This document shows, piece after piece, positions 57,801 to 64,000 of a DNA stretch of 64,000 nt. Source of the stretch: Hybos culiciformis (lineage: Eukaryota; Arthropoda; Insecta; Diptera; Hybotidae); assembly GCA_964007475.1 (NCBI GenBank), contig OZ023273.1:103042485-103106484 (forward strand). Reading direction: 5' to 3'. Position 1 is the first letter of the stretch, and each line of letters starts with the position of its first letter. The notes under the pieces are model-generated. The model saw only the letters and a list, made by a program, of their open reading frames with translations. It was not told where the DNA came from and ran no database searches. The position numbers and the translations under genes are program-made.

Positions 57801-58424
57801 AAAAATCACAACAAAATTTTTACGAAAGCTAAAGATGAGATATTCTTTTCAAATTTATTCTTGAATATATGTAATACATGTGCAATGTTTTTTGATATTA
57901 CGATTTTTCTTACTTTTTGAGTTTATGTAAATTTTTTCCTTATTAGGCTTTTATTTTTATGAAGGGATACACATTTGAGGTCGTTTAAAGAAAGAATGTA
58001 ATTATTATATTTTTATTTGAACATTAAGGTTATTTAACAAATTATATATCAAAAATATAATTTTTTCTTTTAACTAATAGACTGCGACTTGAAATTTTAA
58101 AACCATAATATATTACTTCAATTGTATTTGTGACAGTTCTTTAGTTTGTGTATATATAGATTTATTTCAAGTTATATAGTTGCATCAGTTATTTTCAATA
58201 TGATCAACTTTTATTATAGAAAAATATGTAACTGAAACGAAAATTGAGAATATATAAATTCTGGAAAGTTTTATTATGTATGCATAATAAAACAAAATAA
58301 AAAAGCATGATACAAAACAGTCAATTGGCTGGAATTAATGACTAACCTACTAAATCGAGTTCTCGCATTATTAAATTTTAGTTATGCCCTCAATCTATTC
58401 TTAAATTTGGAAAAATGCTGAATC
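54882..58424. other. AT-rich spacer
   Basis: 3.5 kb of very AT-rich sequence without a gene, element end or repeat that I can support. Frames such as 55741-56007 (minus) and 57711-57920 (plus) are low-complexity. Confidence 0.6.
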
Positions 58425-58428
58425 TTAA

Positions 58429-58707
58429 CCCTTTGACTGTCCCGTATATCACATATGATGCACAGATGTTTTAATCGAGATGTTTTGCGTATCATATATG
58501 ATACACATTATGCCTCTTTTCGTAATAAAATTGTGATTGAGACTTGTGAAATAAAAGTCATTTCACACCTTGAGCGTGTAGAGAAGGTTTTTTTTTATAT
58601 CCATCTGTATACTGAAACACTGCAAATATTGCTCTATTCATCACATTCACGTATCTTTTAATACGTCGGACGTATGGGGAGAAAAAAAAATTAGTACAGT
58701 CAAAGGG
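58429..58707. mobile_element. TTAA MITE with CCCTTTGACTGT ends (piggyBac type)
   Basis: A 279-bp element begins CCCTTTGACTGT and ends ACAGTCAAAGGG, perfect 12-bp TIRs. It is flanked by TTAA (58425-58428, 58708-58711). TTAA plus a CCC-starting TIR is the piggyBac pattern. Internal ATCATATATGATAC and CGTATATCACATATGATGC words make further small inverted repeats. The 68-codon frame at 58455 is noise. Confidence 0.88.
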
Positions 58708-58711
58708 TTAA

Positions 58712-61700
58712 TAAGTGGAGAAGTCTGCAAAAGTATTTAAAATTGCTATCAGAAATCTTTAGAATGCAGTTGGTCATTTTTTCCAGCCAACGAACCGTAT
58801 CTAATTTTACTATGAAACTTATCTGCACATACAATAATAGAATAAAATAGAAAAATAATAGAATATTAAATATAACTTTGACATATTCATTAATTTCCTT
58901 TGTACGAGTACTAGTGTGAAAGTGTCTTAAACATACTCATTCAGAAAATCATATACATCACACATATTTCAAAATAAAATATGAATTCGAATGAAGTAAT
59001 AAATTTCAATCCAGAAAGCTGATGATGTTCTAAATTTTATTAAACTGCTTTTCTTACACAATTTAAGTTTAATTAACTATTCTGCATATGTTGTAATTGC
59101 ATCAAAAAGTTAATGAAAAATATAGACAGTAAGAGTAGGTAGATGCATTTCAATACTATAAACTAAAGCAAACAATATTTAAAAACTATAAAAATCTGTA
59201 GTTATAAAATTGATAGGCAAACTTTTAACAAGAATTACGTTCATGTCAGACAAACTTTTCAAGTCTTTTTTATTTTATTATTACTTTTTTTTCCCAAAGG
59301 ATTTAGAGCGAAACAAGTGCAAGCAATCAGGTGGAAAATATTATTTCAACTTCATTAAGCATTAGAGTTTAAATAAAAAAATAAAATAAAATAAAGCATG
59401 TAAAATAGAAGAAAAAGTTAAATATTAAAAATACCTACGGAAAAAATTTGATTTTAATTTGATTGCTTTCATCAAATACCTATACAAAATTATAAATAAC
59501 AAAATTCAATGAGAGGAACATAATATGATTAATATGCAAAAAAAATTAACAAATAAATACTTATAGATAAACTTTAGGACTGATTATACTTTTTTTAAAA
59601 TTAAAACTTTTTAAATTTTAATAGATTCGATAAATATTCTTGTTTTAAGCCCGTTTTCCATCAAAAAGGAAATAACGTCTGTCCGTCCATCACTAAATGA
59701 TTATAACTTATGAACTGCCAAATCGATTTCAATTCTTTTCGAGTTTCGGATTTGTAGGATCTCAATAAGCCTAAATAACTTTCGTACAATCATTTTAAAA
59801 GTTTCAATGGATTGTGTGTTGGGTAGATAGCTTTCGTTTAGAGGAAACCTAAAATTATGGTTTTTATTTATTTTTTTGCTTTGAATTTTTTTTTATATTC
59901 ACATCCTTGAAATGAAACAACATTTTGTTTTTTTTTTGCTGTTTCTGGTTTTTGCTTTACGATCTTTTAAGTTCTAACAATTATTTTTCAACTTATAATC
60001 TTAAATAACATTTTTTTTTTTGAAGAAAGTATAAAGAAATTGTTCTTATGAATCATAATTAGGAATTAAGAATTTTTGTGATGGTTATCTATTTTAATTT
60101 TTAAAATAAATAAATCTGTCTGCCAAGGGATTAAACACTTCCTTTGTCCACATATTCATTTAATTTTGTTCCCCAACATTAACATTATGTGTTTTATTAT
60201 AATATGGGTTGTTGAATAAAATCTTTGATAACAAAATAATTTATAACACATTGAACATATTTTAAAATATAATTCTCTTGCTTCTGGTAATTTGAATTTG
60301 AGTTAATTTTTTCCTTTCTGGAATATTACAAAAATATTTATTTTGTTGAAAGAAAGTGAGCTCAAGAAGTGTCCTTTATGCCCGGTAATAATGTGATATT
60401 AATTGAAATGTTCTATCATTTAGAAAGAGCCCCTGATACAACTTTTGGTCGGAAATGTATTGCAAGGACTATTAAAAATTGAATGTATAATAATTTAAGA
60501 ACTTTAAAATGCCAAAAATGGTGTTTAAAATACAAAAATCTAAGAAAAATTGCTTTACACTTTGTCGATAAAGAATAGAATAAATCTATAACTATAATCT
60601 ATATACTTATATAGTATCGCCTAAAACTGAAAATTCATAATTTTTACATACAAGGAAGACTTTGGAAAATAATCTAACTAATTATTTATTTATTTTCTTT
60701 CAATTAATAACTGCAATCATTTTTATATTTTTTTATATGATTTTTATTATAAATTTTCATATATTTTTACACATACTGTAGATTTGAATGATGTGATAAT
60801 ATAGTGAATGAATATGAAGTTTTAAAGTACATATATAATATATACAAACGCTCAATGACAATATGTATGTTCAATGCTCGCTCATTCATAGACATATAAT
60901 GTATAATTCACAATCAATTTCCGAAATAAAGTTAAAAAGGAAATTTTTAAGCTCTTTATTTCCTCATCCAACGTTACATGATATCCTTTTTTCGCATTTT
61001 ATCTTTTTTTTTCAACTGTGTATAAATACACATTGAATTCGTTATGGAATTAGTTTCCGGAAATGAATAAACGCATATATCTAGACATGCTACTGATAAT
61101 TTATTTGAAAAAAAAATTTTATTATAGAATAAAACATAAAATGGTGAGTAGGAATGGAAATAATGTTTCCATTATCTTTATCGGCCTTTATTATCGGGCG
61201 ATATTTACAGGAATTTTTATTGAAATAAAATATAAACTTTATCCAAATTTGAAGTCTGTTTAAAAAAACTGGACTAAAAGTAACACACTGTCATTTTTAA
61301 GGGAAAAATGTGAAAATTATTCGGATTGTAGAGCCATATCGTATTTTAAAAAAATTCATCGCCGAATGACACTATTAACATTTTGGCCTTCTTTAATTTT
61401 TGACTGTCAATAACCCTTTGATTTGTTTTTTTGTGCAGACAGATAATGAATGAAATAACACAGGAACAAATAATTTTGTAGATATTTTAAAATTAAATTT
61501 CAAATATTTTTAATAAAGTACATTTGTATAAATGCGCACATGGTATAGTACATGTAATCCGATTTTAATGTTTGTTAGTTTGAAATTATTTTTCAAAAAT
61601 AAATAAATATCTAATTAGTTTTTGAGAAAACCATATACATATTGCTTAACTTATATTACTGAATATAACAAATACACGACCCAAATTTAAAGTTGAAAAC

Positions 61701-64000
61701 GACAAAATTGTATAATTTCCTTAAATTATTGATGGAATATTCGTCTGTGCCAAGGCCAGAATGAATGAAAACCAAATTTTTTACTTAAATTCAACGTGTT
61801 GAAAGATAAGTTTCTTTAAATCTAACACTGCCATATTTCAACCTAACAATGAATTGCATTGACTGCACTCAAATTCCACATAAGTATAATTATAATTATT
61901 ATAATAATAGTATAATTATTATATTATTAACCATTTTCTCGAACTTTTTCAACAATATTGTCAAATTATTAAGGTTATTCTTATTTTGGAACATACTAAT
62001 CATCGAAAAGGCAATAATATATGTATATCCAAAAATTTATTAGAAAAAATCACTCCTACTATAAGTAATTGCTTCAATCTACTCCTAAATACAAATTTTC
62101 TCGTCAATGAAGAGTCAATTATTTGTTAATAATGAATAAAACAAAGCAAGATTATTGTTAAAGAAATTAATAAAAAAAAATTTGAATAAATTTAGCAATT
62201 AATTTTAATTGGTTATACATTTTTTTTTGGTTTATCAAAGAGTAAATAATAAATTTAATTTAACAATGAAAATATATGAAATGACGATTACGATTAATCA
62301 TTTTTATTTATTCATTGAGGAATTCAAGAAAATTTAAATGTATATAAATGTATGTAGATATATATTATGTTCATGAGGGAAAATTATTGATGAAAATTTG
62401 TTTTTGATATAATAAATTGAAGTAACTGATAACATTAAAAATTATTTTCCTACTTATCATCATAATATGTATCATAAATATGTATGGTTAATATTTTTAG
62501 ACTATATTATAATTTTCGTGTCGTTATTTCAGTCAGCTATTTATTTCATGTTTAGTTTCCATTAGAAACGTATAGCATGGTATACCTGTAGATAATGTTA
62601 TAAAAACATAAATTCTAATAGCATACATTTTAATTCTAAACGTTAAAATATGTATATTCTAAACGTAAAAATATGTATAAAGGATTTTGTTTCACTATTC
62701 TTTTCAATATTTTATCAATATTGTGAACATAAATTAAAAAAAAATCTAGGTTGATAATACATATACTTTTTTTTTACACTGCGACTGGAAATAGGTTAAA
62801 CTCAAAACATAAATGTGTTACGAATAACAAAGAAAATATAACATTTAATAAAATAATGAATATTTTGTATTTAAGTGACACAAATCCAGTAAAAAAGTTA
62901 TCGCTGTGTAACGCTTCAAATAGAAGCAACAGATAGCAAGCTGGACTGATTAAAAAAGTATATAATACTTGGTGAAAGGAAATATTATATCAGATTTGTT
63001 TTTCACAGTATGTTATAAATTATAATTCAAATTGGTTTTCCAAAATTATTAAAATTTTGGTCAATAATACTTGTTTAAAACAAAAAAAAATGCTAATACA
63101 ATCATGGGTTTACTATTTATTTTCAATTAAGAGTACTTATTTATCTATATTTTAATGGTTTTTAGCAAAATTTTATAATATTGATTGTTTATCACCTACA
63201 TGTAATATTTTGGTTATTTTCAATTTTCATTTAATTCTAAAAATAAATCTATTAGGTATTATATGCATATATTAAATAAAAAATCTCAAGGGAAATAAAA
63301 ATAAATTTAATTTTTAATTTCCATTATTTTGAAAATTTCGTGGCAACATTAAAAATATGTATTCCGTATAGTCATGTTTTTTAAATAAAGTTATTAATAA
63401 TAACAAACATAATTTTTGTTAATGTCTTCATAACAAAAAATTCAAATCGACAGTTCATTGAGTACATAATATCACTATTATACTACATACTTTATGACAA
63501 CTGATAAGCTTAACATTGTTGTTACTGAAATCTGTATAATGTTGAATTGAATAAGTACAAATATTATCTACTAAAACTTCGAAATATGGAACTAAACATA
63601 TATAATTTATATTATAATACTCGTTTAATTTGAAAACTCAGAACGATTTAAACTACAAAATTCAAAAATTAAAAATATGAAAGAAAAATTAATTTTCTAA
63701 AAATTATTGATTATTATAGATGTTCTTATGAATGAATTACGAAAAAAAACATTTCCTTCTCTATATGTGTAATCGTTCTATTATTGTGTATAGTTTTCAA
63801 CATATTTCTTTTGTTATGATATTAATAAGATTATGAATGATTATCTATTTCATTCATATAGACACGTTTCTAATAACACAAATTGTACAATTGCATACTA
63901 CATATTCTTATTGATAAATTGTAAAAGATAAATTTTGAAACATTTCCAAAAAAAATAATAATTAATTACAATTAAAAATATTTATTCATAATATATTTTT
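58712..64000. other. AT-rich spacer to the window edge
   Basis: No gene is recognised in this 5.3 kb. The patch 59645-59870 (GTCTGTCCGTCC followed by AACTTATGAACTGCC) is less AT-rich and resembles a type of dispersed insect repeat, but no ends or partner copy are seen here. All open frames are short and low-complexity. Confidence 0.5.

Overview
This is a eukaryotic window, very AT-rich throughout, with no operons, no recognisable host gene and no rRNA. The transposon families present (FLYWCH/MULE, hAT, Tc1/mariner, TTAA-target elements, a Jockey/CR1-like LINE, and a multi-exon transposase-like gene) fit an arthropod, most probably an insect. Species cannot be read from the sequence. Nearly all complexity above the AT-rich background is mobile DNA, much of it bounded by target-site duplications (TSDs) that can be read directly.

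Layout. 1-7.3 kb: a fragment of a long-inverted-repeat family (283-376), then a hAT-like element (3390-4412, 8-bp TSD) carrying a nested TTAA element. 7307-7945: a GC-rich foldback element. 11465-15097: a 3.6-kb DNA transposon with terminal inverted repeats (TIRs), subterminal GTAAGT/ACTTAC sites and an inside gene with several introns, decayed by stops and frameshifts. 16.2 kb: a Tc1/mariner fragment. 18.07-18.54 kb: a small CACGG-ended element. 18586-22530: a foldback-like composite with inverted arrays of a 16-bp unit at both ends, a FLYWCH plus MULE transposase pseudogene inside, and a nested CpG-rich TIR element with a 280-bp palindrome. 22733-22948: a hairpin MITE with a 7-bp TSD.

24722-30031: a large long-TIR element whose arms contain hairpins. 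It hosts a dead LINE, 62-bp tandem repeats and a 743-bp MULE-type foldback MITE with a 9-bp TSD. A second, simpler member of the family lies at 51049-53209. 31218-36303: a tandem segmental duplication (2.9 kb and 2.2 kb). 37006-37403: a TA-flanked MITE. 40.05-40.36 kb: a tRNA-like sequence followed on the minus strand by an A-rich tract. 40907-41300, 42360-42746, 47277-47665, 47670-48057 and 58429-58707: TTAA-flanked MITEs, two of them directly adjoining. 43677-44354 and 53846-54873: hAT elements with 8-bp TSDs and transposase remnants. 48491-49281: a hAT-like element. 50100-50638: a TA-flanked inverted-repeat element. The remaining sequence, including most of 54.9-64 kb, is featureless AT-rich DNA.

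The window reads as an intergenic or large-intron transposon graveyard. Several near-perfect foldback structures suggest recent activity. The most interesting items are the spliced-gene transposon at 11.5-15.1 kb, the satellite-armed MULE composite at 18.6-22.5 kb and the hairpin-armed long-TIR family.
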